Positions 5,286 through 5,391 of a stretch of 5,391 nucleotides of DNA are shown here, one piece after another. Source of the DNA: Candidatus Altimarinota bacterium (lineage in GTDB: Bacteria > Patescibacteriota > Gracilibacteria > UBA4473); the NCBI GenBank assembly GCA_018401175.1, contig JAGYLK010000189.1, positions 1 through 5,391 on the forward strand, given 5' to 3'. Both the position numbers and the translations under genes were made by a program. The notes below the pieces were generated by a model, which saw nothing but the letters and a program-made list of their open reading frames with translations, searched no databases and was not told the origin of the DNA. The first letter of the stretch is position 1. Each line of letters starts with the position of its first letter.

Positions 5286-5391
5286 TTAAAATTTACTGTT
5301 CTGTTGTATTTCTTCTTCCGGAGGAAGTGATACATCCGGCACATTCATTTTGGGAAATGCATCAAGTCCATCAATCATTGTTTCCCATATT
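5286..5391 (-). CDS. C-terminal end of an unidentified protein (partial, 5' end outside window)
   Basis: The minus-strand frame entering at 5390 reads 34 codons and stops at TAA (5288-5286). The visible residues begin IWETMIDGLDAFPKM and end in a polar, glutamate/glutamine-rich tail (PPEEEIQQNSKF). Coding is supported by its fit with the next gene, which begins 10 bp later on the same strand, and by the absence of stops up to the edge. A fragment this short gives no family. Confidence 0.55.
   Translation of the reverse strand, partial: IWETMIDGLDAFPKMNVPDVSLPPEEEIQQNSKF

Noticed and set aside
5276..5344. Longer N-terminus of the small minus-strand gene starting at 5344
   Set aside because: It would overlap the coding end of the upstream gene, whose stop is at 5288-5286; the ATG at 5275 fits the operon spacing better.

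Overview
The window looks like a piece of a bacterial chromosome, most plausibly from an uncultivated lineage such as the Candidate Phyla Radiation (Patescibacteria). That placement is inference. It rests on compact gene packing, starts that mostly lack a Shine-Dalgarno sequence, a large surface protein with C-DG-N-E-DCGG-C repeats, a YtxH-type small membrane protein, and divergent but complete housekeeping genes. The standard genetic code fits: hisS stops at a TGA that overlaps the recR ATG, and no reading frame needs TGA to be sense.

Layout. Positions 1-1758 (minus strand) hold the first 586 codons of a membrane-anchored surface protein that runs off the left edge inside a tandem, cysteine-containing 30-residue repeat. 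A 226-bp gap (1759-1984) follows, with a nested C/G inverted repeat and an array of 7-bp repeats. Next come a minus-strand YtxH-family gene (1985-2428), a divergent intergenic region with two overlapping face-to-face candidate promoters, and a plus-strand run: a PurE-family protein of the class II type (2527-2922), a second 7-bp repeat array, hisS (2998-4317) and recR (4314-4922). recR converges on a small minus-strand gene of unknown function (start best placed at 5275), and one palindromic CTAG supplies both stop codons. The C-terminal end of another unknown minus-strand gene occupies 5286-5391.

How the genes relate. hisS and recR overlap by ATGA and are probably translationally coupled; recR is the only gene here with a recognisable Shine-Dalgarno sequence. 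purE may share their transcript, but its product belongs to purine synthesis, so the cluster is not one pathway. The two right-hand minus-strand genes are 10 bp apart and probably form an operon. The two minus-strand genes on the left may be co-transcribed or separate.

The most notable observations are two matching heptamer arrays in separate intergenic gaps, a PurE with class II signatures and no visible purK, substitutions in HisRS signature motifs, a symmetric divergent promoter region, and the surface protein with disulfide-type repeats. I see no tRNA, rRNA, transposase, CRISPR array or defence system.
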